Numbered from the stretch's first letter, positions 36,090 to 49,440 are shown. The stretch is 64,000 nucleotides of DNA from Limnoperna fortunei (GCA_944474755.1 OX104117.1:64161522-64225521), one strand, 5' to 3'. The notes: a model not told the origin generated them from the letters alone. A program made the numbers and translations.

Positions 36090-37390
36090 ATGCAAAGAAA
36101 TTTTTACAGAACCCCTCATTTATACAAATTACTTAAAATATACAACCATATTTTAAATACACTGAAAAATAAAGATATAATTTGTTTCCGTTTACGATTT
36201 ACATTGAAAGGAAAACTTCCTTGTCTTTAAAGGTTTAAGTCTTGTGCACTGCAGACAATCATTAAAGTTGCAACTTAGTGTTGACAAGCCGGCGATGACA
36301 TACAACTATTCTAGTGACTCGACCTTGGAGGCTACGAAAGCTTTTACAATATGGATTAGTATTTCGAGGAAGTTTTTTCATTACTTTCTTTTAAAAACGA
36401 TTTATTCGGAAGAAAGTCAAATGCTACTACAAACCTACGGTCCTCTTTTTCTAATATTTTGTTCTGTCTTTGTTACATCGTTATTGTATTGTCCAAATAA
36501 ACACAAACAATATTGCAACGCCAAATATAATACTAAATAGTCTTTAATTTTGAATTTTTTTATATAACTTTAATTGTTAATAAAAGAGCACAACTTTATT
36601 CATCATTTACCTTTGAAAAATTGTTTATCGTATGACTTATCGCGTTATAACTTGCAAATAAGCAATTTTTACTCGCAGCTTTGAAATTTTTTGAAGTTTT
36701 TATGTGTATATTCTTCAAGCTTTTTACTCTTATTTGTCTCAAGTCTGTTCTAACATTGATTGAATGGGTCTGCCCATGCTCAATGGCAAATTGTTTGGAT
36801 GAGAAACTCTAGAATGCCCATCAGATAAATTGCACTTCGTGAGAACCAACACCATTTAACGAATAGCCGATTTGTAAGTAAACATCACATGACAAAGTAA
36901 GCTAATGACCTTCCAAGATCTGGAAGACTCTTAGTAACATCTGAACATCTGACCATGAAGATATAAGCTTTTTGCCGACTTGTCAAAACTTTGAACTTTA
37001 AATTTTAAATGTAAGAAAGTGAACATTATTTATTTATTAAGTAATACCAGTCACGTGGTGATGGGATACAAGTCAAATGGGGACGGGATACAAAAAAATT
37101 CAGGGTTAGAAGCAAATCGCGCGATGTCGCCGAAGCATAATACCATCATAAAAGTCACATTGTAGCCAATCAAAACAGTGTCGGGATAACGTTCTATAAA
37201 CGGGTAAGACCCATTTTTGAATGGTATTTTGATATTATCATCAGACGAAATTGTTCTTATTATAAAAAAATTAACAGGAAGTTGTATTATACATACAAAT
37301 CTTTTAGAATTTATTTGTCTGTCATTCATTTAGAGAAATAAGTATTATAAAATCTAAAAACATTAACAATACATGTAATTGTACGTTGAC
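36090..37390. other. Upstream region of the lectin-PAN gene
   Basis: Promoter and 5' UTR exon should lie here but cannot be placed. ORFs at 36244-36540 (+) and 37051-37329 (-) show no recognised domain. Confidence 0.4.
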
Positions 37391-37401
37391 TGTTATTTCA
37401 G

Positions 37402-40400
37402 ATAAGAAATAAAACAACTAAAAAATGAGGAAACCAAAGTATTTTCCTGTCTTCTGTATTATTTTCAACATTTATATTACTTGGTGTTACGGTATGTATT
37501 TTGTAATTATGTTATATTTATAACACAGTCTTCCGAGTTAAACAAATATACTTTCCAACTCGAACATGAGAAGGTGTATTTGTCTGAAAAGGAAGGCTGT
37601 GCTATAAATTACTTGTAACATGAATAATCCCTTAGATCCCGCCCATTAATAATTGGTGATAAACAAGACGGGCGGTATATATTTAGGTGCGACAGATATT
37701 CGACCAATCAAATCAAAACCTGATATTCGAAGCTCGTGCTATCGTTTTGAAGTGAAAATCAAAATAAAATTTGACATAATTAAGGTAGAGTTTTTCTGTG
37801 TATTATTGGTTCTAATTGTAGTTGGTTATTACATGGCTGTTTTTCCCTTGCGTTAAACAGGCACACGTGACAATTCATGCAATATTATCGAAGTGCTTTA
37901 ATTTGAGCATACATACTTACCGTCTATTATTTATTCTTAAAACCGATAAAAGGAAAAAACTTGATTCATGTTACAAGTACTGATTTATGAGGAGTGCACA
38001 ATTTATAAAGTGGTTGGCTTTTCTGAGTGGACAGATTCAATTTCATGATTTGATAGAAACATTACCATTCAGGAACCATTTGTATCACCCTTTTGTTCTG
38101 AGTTTTTTTGTTTCCAGAATTAAAAAAAAAATATTCTTCCTACCGGCATCTTATTCTTATCATCGCTTAACATAACTTATATTAAATTAATGTTTAAATA
38201 ATTTTTAGAAGCCAATCTTGCAATAGGAAAATATTCTAAGCAGTCATCAACCTATTCGGAAGCAGGCAACGGTATATATTCATCAGAAAATGCAATGGAT
38301 GGCATTAAAGACTTTGTCGCTCATAGCACAACATGCGCACATACTGATTTTAACGGAGAGAAGAACCCTTGGTGGGCTGTCGATCTCGGAAATACAAATA
38401 CAGTCTATAATATCGTTTTATACGGACGTACATATTGTTGTGGCAGTAATAAATTAACTGTACGCTCAAAACTAGCTAACAATAATAATTTGAAAAGGTC
38501 TAAACATCACAATAACATAAAATAAACAAATCAATTGTTTTAACAACGATTACATTCAGTGAAAAGACTAAGTATTTGTGAAGACAATATTACCTCATCA
38601 TTGTTTACTCTAAAAGTCGATAAAGCGAGGCTGTTCAATAAATGTTTCAAAAAAGAACCAAATCATATACCAATTTTCTAAACATATTCTTTGCCTTGTC
38701 AGCCGAAATTTCCGCTATTGCAACTATTTTCATTTTCAATATTCTAAATTCATTAAAAATCGTGATGATGACTACCAACCACTACTAAGATCACACGTCA
38801 ATATAGCTAATATATATTCCAGTAAGTCTATGAAATGTAATTTGCAAATTTTTGATATATACCCGAAGCCTTGCAAGCTAATAATTCAAAATTGATTCTC
38901 TCTTCTGGAAAATTGGTTGTACATTTGCACCTGCAACTTTCGATTGCCGAGTTGTGAGCATTTATGATATTCTCAAAAATGTATCAAGGGAGATAATCGA
39001 TATAAAGACTTTTTAAAAATTCTTTATTACAATTTTCATGTATTATGCTGTTTCATCGTTTCCGAAACATTTTTCATCCTTTAAGTTTTCTTGAATGCAA
39101 GTTTAATTAGGTTATCCGGGTCGTAAAATAAAGAAAAAATGTTGAAGTTATAAATGATAACTGTGAACGTTTTCTTAATTATATGCGCATAAGGGAAACT
39201 ATTAATATTTTTAGCTCTCACTTAGGCACAAAATTTCATTGAGTAATGACACCCCTCAGACCGAGTGGAATAATTTCAGATATATCACATTAACTTTTCA
39301 GGTGTCATGTCAGATAAAATTTTTTGCAAATTTAGAAACCCTGAAGGATACTCAGGGAAACTCACAAACACACATAAAATAGTCCAGAAATGGGCTAGCA
39401 CAATCAGCTAAAACACAGCCAATAGATTTAATAAATTATCTAAATAAATTTATTAATAAATTCTACTTTAAACTGCTTTTTAAATACAGCTCAAATATGA
39501 AAATTCCATTGAATAATAAATCCACAGTACATGCTACAGTTCGGCGCATCCAAATATCAAAATAAGAACTAATTTCCTCTCCTTCAGTTAAAGTTTATTT
39601 ACAGAGCCGTTGTCAACTATCAAATAGTCATTGTCCGTCCAATACTTGTCATTAACCACCAAAATGACAAGACCTTTCATATATAGCTTTTTGAAAAGCG
39701 TCAGAAAAAATAATGAAAAGAAAATCAGTCATATCGTTGAAAACTTCAAGATTTGGGTTTATTGTTTATGTTTAATTACCTTTTACACAGACTTATACAT
39801 ATAGTTTTTAAAAATATAAGAAACAAATCTGGATTGACACGTTAGATTTTGTGTTTATTCTCTCAACAGTAAGTCGATTTGGAAAATTTGCTGTTGATGT
39901 CATTATGGAAAATCAATGTGCCTGTGACAAGTGGGCAACATTTCACAGAGGTAGTACAAAGATGTGTCATTATCAAGACGCTGCCACGACATTTGTAAAT
40001 GTTACTTGTCTTCCAAAGGCAGTTGGGAGGTTTGTACGGATTATGAAGGACAACACTCAACCTTTGACAATATGTGAGATTGAAATATATGGTGAAGTCT
40101 ACAAGAATTTAGGTGAGATGTTAGATACTTAACATGGCTTTATTATTACTACAATTACTATGCATTAACTTATAAAATCTTATAAAGCAAAAGTAGGTAC
40201 TGCTGAACAGTCGACTAAAATTATCTTTAAAAAAATAGACCATTCTTAACAGCAACTAACAAATTCTTTTCAATCATACAAAAAACAACTCAAGAACTAA
40301 ACAGTATTTTACCATTCAATAGTAAGACCTCGGTGGCTCCAATCTTAATTGATAAGAATTAATATTTTACTTAACGAAGATCGGGGTTGACGTCAGGTAC

Positions 40401-41136
40401 TCCGTCTTCGTCACGGCCTCAACACTGAGATTGCCGGTTCAAGCATTATTATGTGTAGACGGTTTTCGACTGCAACCTTTTCTTGCCGGATTGGTTACTC
40501 CGAATTCCTTTTTTATAAAACCTAGACGTCACTAGTTGCTGAAATAAATAGATAAGTTTTGTTGTATCATTTTCAAATTATTAGAAATGTGTATCTGTCA
40601 CTGTTCATAAATGTATATTCGCAAATATTTAATATATAATTTATATTAGATTTTTTATGGTTTAGAATCCAAACAGACAAACGTTTATGGTGCATGTGGT
40701 TATGAAGAAAAAGCATACAGTGGAATAACTTTGAAAAATATTTCAGCAAAAAGCAATATAGATTGTGTACTTGCGTGTGCAAACGATAGAAATTGTTGTG
40801 TAGCCGAATTCATGACGACAACAAACAAGTGCACTATGAAAAGAAAAATTAACAAAACTGAGGAAACTACTCATAATTTGTACAACAATCCTGGAACCAC
40901 ATTGTTCGTTATTGGATAGACATTTTATATTTGCTTTTAAGTTTAATGTCTTTAAGATTAATCAATCACATTTATTTGACTTTAGTCAGTTAATACGTGC
41001 AAAATGTTACACGTTCATTGCTTAGTTGTATACATTTTTTTAGAATACATGTTACCTGTTATCATTTATATTAATCGACAAGCACAAATATAAGATTATA
41101 TAGCAAATAGCACCCATGCTCTGATTGTGAAATAAA
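37402..41136 (+). CDS. Secreted F-type lectin-like protein with C-terminal PAN/apple-like domain, four coding exons
   Basis: Coding exons are 37425-37491, 38209-38445, 39870-40091 and 40666-40919, giving 259 residues. All three introns have GT-AG ends and lie in phase 1. An acceptor at 37400-37401, shared with the pseudogene copy, suggests a further 5' UTR exon. Exon 1 encodes a signal peptide (MRKPKYFPVF...WCY). Exons 2-3 form one FTP/F5-8C-like lectin domain (about residues 23-176) with AMDG, NPWWAVDLG, YGRTYCC, CDKWATF, the VGRFVRI strand and the closing ICEIEIYG. Exon 4 is a PAN/apple-like domain (residues 176-259) with SGITLKNISA, NIDCVLAC and NCCVAEF. F-type lectins bind fucose through a His and an R-x-D pair. 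Here the motif reads RTY, so sugar binding may be altered. AATAAA lies at 41131. The protein is probably released to haemolymph, mucus or matrix. The ligand is unknown. Confidence 0.85.
40322..40545 (+). repeat. Scrambled SINE in intron 3 of the lectin-PAN gene
   Basis: It shows aagacctcggtggctcc, tcttaattgataag and gatcggggttgacgtcaggtactc, then a second piece with cacggcctcaacactgag and a worn tail. The head and body segments are out of their usual order. Confidence 0.5.
41131..41136 (+). promoter_or_regulatory. Candidate polyadenylation signal of the lectin-PAN gene
   Basis: AATAAA 212 bases after the stop codon, same strand. Another AATAAA lies near 41305. Confidence 0.5.
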
Positions 41137-41849
41137 ATTTATGTTGACTACAGTCAGTGATAATACTCAAAATTATCGTAGAAACATATAAGTCCATTAG
41201 TCTGTTTGCTAACCCGGAATATGCAATTTAGATATAATTTCATTATTGTCTTTATTGTGACAAGTGTTAATGATTTAAAAATTAATATGGCCACGAAAAG
41301 CAAATAAAGCAGTAAGATTGTTTATTTGAATGACTTTTAACGCTTCTTTCGGCATTTTTTAAATTTCAAAGTTAACAATCAACATTTTTAAATAATACAG
41401 CTTTTTAATTTTTTTTACCAGCAAGACGATAGCAGTAATTAAATCTCACATTTTTGTCCAGGGTTGCGATGTCGAAATAATAAGTGCATTCAATAATTTC
41501 CGAACTTACAGTAAACAATGATGAAGTAAGACATCTCGTTCACATCAGAAAGATATAAGGATACAATGTTTATTTTGATTTCAGGGAAAGTTCGGTATTG
41601 TATGTGTACCAATATTTGATTGTGTTTTTCAATAGCGATTATGATACGAACATGCTGTGATTTCAGTCTCATTACAAACTTGGTCTTTCGTCTAACAACA
41701 TTCGAAATTTATTCATACAGGGGAAACAAAAAATAATTTTAACGTTGTTTATCTATTAAAACAATATACTTTTACCGGTATGTCGTTTTGATAACTTGTA
41801 TTTTGGCCGTTGATATTTTGTCCCTGATCAATGCTATATTCGGTGACTG
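41137..41849. other. AT-rich spacer
   Basis: No gene. The words gacttttaacgcttctttcggca at about 41330 may be a very worn SINE tail (minus). Confidence 0.4.
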
Positions 41850-42310
41850 TTTGCATTCAATCTATCCAAAGCGAGATTGACAAAATCATACACTAAGGAC
41901 GGCCTCTCACTTAGTTCTTCTTCTAGAAATAAATTAGGAAAACTACAAATTAGACCCTACGACAACGCGATCACTACAACTTTCCAATTGTCAACTTCCC
42001 GTTCATAGATAGCAACATTCCAGCAACTCTGCCGTATGGTGTGTACATTTCAAACTTATACATTATGCTAGATCCTGCGATCGGTATTCTAGACCGGTGA
42101 CTACTAAGCTACTCAAACAAGGGTTTGTTTCACCTAGTCTGATGTTATCACAACTATTGTCGTCGCCATGATTTAAATGATCGCTATTGGAAAATAATCT
42201 CTAAATACGTTCGGACATTTTTGCTGAGTCACAGAAATTCTTTCCTGTTCCAGGATTTAACTTTCTCATATAATTAACAATGATTAACTCTACGGGTGAC
42301 TAATCGCAAT
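41850..42310 (+). mobile_element. Penelope-like element, C-terminal fragment
   Basis: It carries CIQSIYPK-like remains, LLEI, NFPIVNFPFIDSNIPA split over frames, YGVYIS, the RRHDLNDRY block and the terminal atgattaactctacgggtga motif. It is collinear with 15.19-15.57 kb, with stops and indels throughout. Confidence 0.7.
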
Positions 42311-43555
42311 AGTACATTAAACATTTAAAGCCTGGATAGGAAAACAACCGACATGCGATTCAGAATCAGGTAAAAAAAATAATCACTGATAAAACTTAAA
42401 GGTTTACAAAATTTCAAATATATTGTTTTATAAAAAAAAACTAGATAAATGCATTAATCAAAACTAACAATAGTTGTATGTATATTTTAAACCAGATTAC
42501 ATTATAATAGCAATTAATAATAATAAGCAATGTGGGACTGCATTTTTAATATTTGATGTATTTTTTTTTTTATAATATGTTGTCAACATGTTGTAACCTT
42601 GTTTAATGTCGTAATAAAGTATTCGAAAATACTAATATTATGCAATACTCATAGACTGCTTGTATAGATATGTTGATGACAGGTCGGATTGTTATAAGAC
42701 TGACATACAATTACCGAGCGCCAGTCAGCTGAAACAGGAAGGTAAATGGTATATCAATTTGAATTATGCGTAAGATATGCAAGTCTATAAAATTACTAAA
42801 ATTAGAAATAGGCATTTGACTTAAGTAAACAAACATTAAAATACCAAAGGCAAAATAGAAAACTATGAAACCTAGTACAGTTAAAAAATGTTTTATAATT
42901 CAGTTTTCTATTGGATTAATTTCGGTAAACTCAACTACTTATGTTATGTATATATATAGATAATACATTTCTAAACAGTCAGAAACTATTTTGTATTTAT
43001 AAAGCGAGTTTTCAAGGTCTGAGGTTTATCCCTAATATTTTTGAATTATCCGGAATTAATATATGATAATATGATTAAGTCTTGATATAACTAAACAATT
43101 GGTAAACGGGATGCTATAACCCGATTAACGATACGCAAACACTAAATCAGTGTAAGTTAACTTCTGTCGTGATATTCTGTATGTTCTCATTTTATTTTAT
43201 AGTGAGTATATTTAAAGGTAAATAAAAGTTTTAAAATTATAATTCGAAATAATTGCTGTACACCAAGTAATTTAATGTATTTGATGTCATTCAGTGCAAT
43301 ATCATTTTACAAGGTCCAAAAAAGCGTATTGACCTCTTCAAAAGTCAATAATTGAATAATAATTTGGTAAAGCTAGTATTAACTAGTTGTTGAGTTCAAA
43401 ATGCACTAAACCATTAATTTATGACATCAGTGATGTTTTAAAAAGTTTGAGAATTTTTCGCTCTGGAAAACGTTTGCTGCATGCATGACAAACAGCTGAT
43501 GACTTAGGTTTACAAATGAAACTTCGGCTTATGTAGTAATGTTAAACAGAATGTG
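42311..43555. other. AT-rich spacer
   Basis: No gene or element recognised between the two Penelope-like fragments. Confidence 0.5.
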
Positions 43556-45660
43556 AGTAACCCGAATCCAATAAAAACCATGGTGCACTCAGGTTCTCCG
43601 GACGAGTAAGCAGTGCCTGCCTCTAATTAGACATCCGTCGAGTTACTCATTATCATGTCTAGGAAAAGTCAAATCCAGGAATAAGGAACACTACCTATGA
43701 GCAAGCGAAAATATCCGATCGTATTTGAGAGATTGATCTCCATAACAATCAATTATGTCATGGTGACGACCATAGAACTTCTGGAGAGATAACATCAACC
43801 TAGATACATTCATTGTTTGGGTACTTTAGTAGTCAACAGCAGTGATCGGTGTAGCAAATCGGAATACTAATCGCAGGATCTAGAATAACGTATAAGTGAA
43901 ATGTACACACCATACGCTGCAGCTGCTGGAATGTTGCTGTTGATGAACCGGAAGTTGACAATTTGAAAGTTGAGTCATCACGTTTGAGGTAGAGTCTTGT
44001 TTGTAGTTTTCCCGAGTCTATTTTAGGAGTAGGTCTAAATAAGAGGCCGACCTTAGTGTATTCGTGGTGTCTTTAATTTTAAGCTCGCTAGGGTAAATTG
44101 AATGAAAATAGTCACCAACTTTATGTTTGTTGAGAGACAAAACATCATCAATATATCGGAATGTGAAATTAAAGGTCTGAGCCAGTGTCTTTTCTTTCTT
44201 CTTCAGCAGGCCTTCTAGGAACTCAGTCTCATAAGAGTACAAAAACATGTCAGCGAGGAGAGGAGCACAATTAGTACACACTATAATACCAACAGTCACT
44301 TGAAAAACATGTCCTCCAGACATGACGAATATGTTGTCAATCAGAAAATCTAACATTTGATTTCGTCTTCAGTATATTTATTATTTGATTTAGACGAAGT
44401 AAATTCTGTTATGGCTAATTACTAGGTATTAATATCGTCTCTTTCCGTTGTTCTTGAAAACACAGCGTTTAAAAGGATCTTTAAGCCTGGCTTTAAGCTG
44501 CATATTAGGGATGGCCGTGTAGAGTGTCGCAAAATCAAGTGTTTCACTGCTGTAACATTGGGAAAAAGATCAAGACCTCAAGAAGTCTATCGGTTCTTTT
44601 TAAATTTTTAATATCCACATTTCGTTTATGGCACTCCTGGAGTGGAAAGTGTCACTGCATTTTTGAAGTCCCAATTTTATTGTTGTTAAAATAGAGTTCA
44701 GGTGTTGTAATATTGTTTTGGTGGAATATTTAGACAATCTTGCTATGAAACTCTGTTTGCATGGATTTATGTGAAGTTTTGGTATCCAATACAAGAAGGG
44801 AAGATTTCAATCATCGACTTTGATTTTGAGACTAAAGATTGTCAACACCGCTTTGTGATTTTCAAGATTCTCCACTTTTGAAAGCTCAGTGAATGTTTAA
44901 GTAGGATTGACAAATGAATTGTCCATGCCTAATTCATTAATTAAATACTGTATAAAATGTTTTGTGCAGATACAAATAATGTTGATAGGGGCCTTATCTG
45001 CTGTAAGAACAACATATTTGTCATGAATGTCGTATAAAATTTTTACAGCATCAAGATTTCTGAAGATTGGTGATGCTTTAGTACTCATAGACCTTCTTAA
45101 ACGACTTATTCTTATTTGATTGACCTTAGGGCCTTTACCCACTTAGACAAGGTATCAACCTCCTGGTCTTCTTGATTTGTCCATTTCCTTGCATAGTCCT
45201 CTATTGAATCTATCAATAAATTAAAGTTATAATTCCAATTGATGGATTTAGGTTCACGGTATTTTTGTTTTTTGGACAAAATATTGCGGCGTCTTTCATT
45301 GTCAACAATTTTCAGATCTCCAGTTATCACGTGACCTGAACGACTATATATGAATGGGGAATTGTGGCAAGGGCAGTCAGGGGGTTTGACTTTAAAGTCA
45401 TTTATCAAAAGATCCTGCAATACACGTTTGTAATTAAAGATTCTGGGTGCAATGGGGATAGTATAGGTATAAGATATAACAGTAACGAATTTGTTTTTGA
45501 AGTATGGTGGAATTTTGGAAGTAACAGACTTGTGATGCAAGTTTTACCAAGATTAATAGCATCTATGCCTTTGTTAGCAAAAAGTAAAGAATGAAAGGAG
45601 CGAGCTTCTTCTTCGTCTTGTGTGTGTTAAACGGTTTAAACAATCTGTGTTTTCCAATTA
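43556..45660 (-). mobile_element. Penelope-like retroelement, longest copy in the window
   Basis: Minus strand. 45650-45112 is the N-terminal region (KPPDCPCHNSPF, HVITGDLKIVDN, KYREPKSINWN). 45142-44897 carries KYVVLTADKAP. 44794-44600 carries YWIPKLHINPCKQSF. 44356-44018 has the core with FLIDNIFVMSGG, TNCAPLLADMFLYSYE and an intact FRYIDDVLSLN catalytic box, then YPSELKIKD. It continues in pieces through KFYGRHHDLID to the gagtaactcga terminal motif near 43635. At least five frame breaks separate the blocks. In one block the usual GIPMGTNC reads GIIVCTNC. No GIY-YIG endonuclease was found. The coding order shows a once complete reverse transcriptase. Confidence 0.8.
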
Positions 45661-46584
45661 CTTAAATAATAGCTACTAATCTATACAGAGTGGACGAAGG
45701 TTTGTTACAGATGACTGGAAACATTCTTTTTAAAGCGAATTTAGTGTTTCGAGTGGAATAGAGTACCGTTTAGTGCAAATATGATGAAGTCCTAATGCTT
45801 TTTAAACAAGCGCTTGTAGGCCATTACGAAGTTTCAGTAATTGATTACAACACATAAGACAATTGCGTTATATTATAAAATTCTTACTACTGTTACATAC
45901 TATCTTGAGAAATAGAGTACAATTTCTTGGCGTTGTGTAGAGTGCATTGACCTCGTATACATTTTAATACACAATTTTGATTCAAAGAGTTAATAATTTA
46001 ACAAAAACATTGATTAGCATTCTGTTGCCTTTCGATTACACAATCGATTGTAACTTTAATTATACCTTCATGACATTTAAACAATTTATTATTCTATTAC
46101 ATTTGACAATTCATCACCACATTCATCAGACAGGCGATTGATTGCACATTTGGTTAATCGATTAGACATTAGACTGACCATGGCACATTTGATGGCCCAA
46201 ATAATTAGACAGTCCATGGCAGCATTAAAAAGAAGTTCTTAACATCATCGATTTTTACGCACTGATTATACCATCAGTGGCATCTTTCATTATAAAACAC
46301 TTCATTACATCATTTATTAAATAACACCATGTCACTATTTTTAGGACAGTCCAATACAACATCAATTAGCCAATACATGACATCGTTTTAGCGCTGTGAT
46401 TCGAAAATTCATGACACCTCTAATTAGCATTGGCATAGTAATATTTATTTGACAATCATCAAACAACCGATGACATTATTTATGAGAAGTACTATTGATT
46501 TGACAATCAACTGTCTAAACAGTTCATGAAACCATTCCAGTTTTGGCAAGACAAATGGTGGATTTAAGTTATGATTCAAACAAC
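45661..46584. other. Spacer with degenerate short repeats
   Basis: From about 46060 to 46530, words such as gacaatcatc, catttattaga and acatcattta recur irregularly, like a decayed short-period array. No gene. Confidence 0.4.
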
Positions 46585-46740
46585 TCTATCTTCAGTCTCA
46601 ATTGTCAAGGATTGCCAGTTTTGCTACCAAATGTTTGTAGTTTTCTCCGGCTTCCTCCCCCAATAATAACTGGACGCCTTTATATAATACTGAAAAATTG
46701 GTGAAATTGGAGTTGAGCTTCCAACAAACAAATCAATAAA
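46585..46740 (+). repeat. SINE, body and tail
   Basis: Body (ctcaattgtcaaggattgcc), hallmark ggcttcctcccccaataata, then actggacgcc and the tail. The tRNA head is not recognisable. Confidence 0.75.
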
Positions 46741-47624
46741 CAACTTTATCACACATTCCTCTATAATATAAACCACTGAAATATTTAATAGAGTTATCGC
46801 CCTTATGCTATTATTTTCTCACAAATTGGTGTAAGGTGGTAGAAAGTAGCAAATAATTTATCAATTCGATTCGATGGGTGTATTTTAGCATGCATCTAAT
46901 TTCTAATGCGCTCCACATTTGTATAGATAGTCTTCATCCACATATGTAGAATTTATGAAAACTGATTTAGAGAACAACGTAGTGCCTTTTGCGTGCATTG
47001 TAATAAATGTCTTCTATTTTAAACTATAAACTATGCAACATTTTCATAATAACTGTATAACTGTTTTCTTTGTTTGGTCTTTTTCGTGATGTTACGTATT
47101 TAATCCAACTGAAGCAGAATATGTCCACGCTTTTGGAAGACCTATCATCCCTTTTACAGATGTAGGTGTTTTTTTATATGTTTTTGGTCGTTGTTCTTTG
47201 TTTTATTTATGGGTTTTCTGTTAGCCAATTCTTTGTTATTTCATACTTTGTACCTTCCAATTTACTTTATCTTCATTTGTTTCGTTACAAAACCTGACGA
47301 ATTTCATTAAATAGAAAGTAATATAGCCGGAGTACTTATAATTGTACTTGTTCTGTCGTCGTTGACGTTATGTTGTTTAGAAAAACAAAGAAATATATGC
47401 AGGGGAACAACCTATTTGCCACTTATCACTATGAATAAAGAAAAGAAAGGTTTGGAAACATTTTTATCACATAACACAAAAGGAAGCGCAGTTTTGATGC
47501 CTGTAATTAATGCTCAATAATGCTTTTGTTTGATGAGTATTATTTTTAAAATGTATATAGTGTCACTGATCGACAAATAGCAAGTTCTAAATCATCATAA
47601 ATATAAGCAATGAAAGTGCAGGCG
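46741..47624. other. AT-rich spacer
   Basis: No gene or element recognised. Confidence 0.5.
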
Positions 47625-48350
47625 TTTGTTTCATAGATGCCATTGTTTATGTAACATGCAACGGATGAAAAAAAAATATAGGCGGATGTAATATGAGAAC
47701 TTTAAGCCAAAACAAAAAAGCTTTTAATAAGTTACTATTTGTAAGTATACTGTGTTGAAAAGTACAATAGTATGATTCTTGTTCTATTCAACGTTAATAT
47801 TGACGTCCCACGCCGATGAAATATTTGTTTAATCTAACGATAAGCATAAATGAAGCCTTATGAGATCGCTAGTTTAAAGTTAATCTAGAAGCCTTTCGTT
47901 GTTTTACCAAAAATGCATCTCATATAATTTCAGTTTTGTTTAGTACACTTGCGAAAGTGTCCTTAATATTTTGTATGGCTATTAATTAATTAGGGTAGCG
48001 ACATTTAATTAGTGAAACTTTATATATATTATATTATATTTGCAATCTATTCTGCTTTATTTATCTTTATATCCTTTTTTCTCTAATTTAATCCTTTAGT
48101 TTTCTCACTAAAACGCTTTATTGGATGTCGTAGTTAAAGTTTACATGAAAGCAATTGAATTTACCATCTTAATTTCGTATTCTGTGGCCCTTCACCTTAC
48201 ATGTATGTATTTGACTGTTTGTCTCATGTTTGTATTTAAGTGCTGCTAATATTTTTGGAAATAGGGACTTCTTGGGTTGTGGAATTATCATTGATTTGTT
48301 TGTGTGATACGTTTCTGTGTGACGGCGAAACTAGGGTCTATTACAATAAA
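47625..48350 (+). repeat. Diverged 0.7-kb repeat, copy 2
   Basis: Collinear with 28140-28870. It ends in atttgactgtttgtctcatg, then agggacttcttgggttgtgg where copy 1 has aaaaactgctttttg. Confidence 0.6.
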
Positions 48351-49227
48351 GTGATATGTATTGATCCCTTTAACTGCTACATCCTGTTGTTACATCATGT
48401 TTTAGGTTTTAAACTAGTACGTTATAGTGATTCTCGTTAGATTTATTTTGACAGAAGATTGTCCAGTTTTACCTAAGGATATTTGCTTTTGTAGTTATAT
48501 CTTATGCCCCAAAAAACCTATTACAGTCAGCTCTGTTCGTCATACTGAGACATTTTCTTTGTGCGACCTTAGCTAAAGCAAGTAATCATGATCATGATTT
48601 TGTAATGATTTTAATATATTTTAGAACATTTAATTAAAAAACAGATGGAAGCCAATGACCTTATAGTACCAATTTGAGCTGACGAAGGAAAGCCCACTAA
48701 TTAAACAACTGATATTTCATTTTTGTTTGTTTGATCGTTTATTGAACAGTCTGGTTATACGACTTCTGCTTTCAGACTAAACAATATTAGTGTCATAGTT
48801 AAAATTTTAACAAGTATTAAGTGTTTTCATTAAAAGAAATATGGCGAAAGCAAACGATATGTTGTTTGCATGTTTATGATTTTTAAAGATCTTTAAGAAT
48901 TATTGTTCTCTTGTTTTGAGCGCTCAATTAATTTATTATTCTTGATCATATTCGACGTCGTCTCTTCGAAGTACTTACATAGCTTTAGTTCTCTGATATT
49001 TATTGACCTCGTGTATAAACCCATTTCTCGTGCAGCACAATCATTATTTCTCTAGAGTGTTGTAGTGTACGTTTGGCTTGCACCACAATTAAAATTTCCA
49101 TTTGCAAGTGAGTAGTTTTTAGAACTTGGTTCTGAACTTAGTTCACTGACATTTTCTTATTTTTTTATCACCTTTTAATGCAACTGACTTTCGACGTTTT
49201 ATTCTTGTTCTTGTTAGAATTTATTAA
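48351..49227. other. AT-rich spacer
   Basis: No gene. It may include the left end of the DIRS element, whose boundary I could not fix. Confidence 0.4.
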
Positions 49228-49295
49228 CTTGTCTACGTAGTACGACAAGAAATTTTGAAATACAATTTGTATTACTCTCTACGTGGTACGAGAGT
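49228..49295. other. Pair of short hairpins upstream of the DIRS ORFs
   Basis: 49228-49249 has stem CTTGTC/GACAAG and 49274-49295 has stem ACTCTC/GAGAGT. Both surround a near-identical ten-base loop, TACGTAGTAC in one and TACGTGGTAC in the other. The stems differ but each stays self-complementary. Confidence 0.6.
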
Positions 49296-49440
49296 TTATT
49301 GTTTACATATTATTGATCGTTTTTCTGTACATTGTATCTGCGTGTGGTTAAATTATAATTGTTCATTTTATAAATGCTTCTGTTTTACACACCTGTTTAT
49401 CGTTTTTGGATGTGTGCTGTTGAAATATAGAAATATTATG

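Noticed and set aside
36244..36540. 98-residue ORF with a hydrophobic stretch
   Set aside because: No recognisable domain and no neighbouring exon. Its length is plausible by chance.
37051..37329. 92-residue minus-strand ORF upstream of the lectin gene
   Set aside because: No family match that I can recognise, and nothing similar sits near the paralogous pseudogene.
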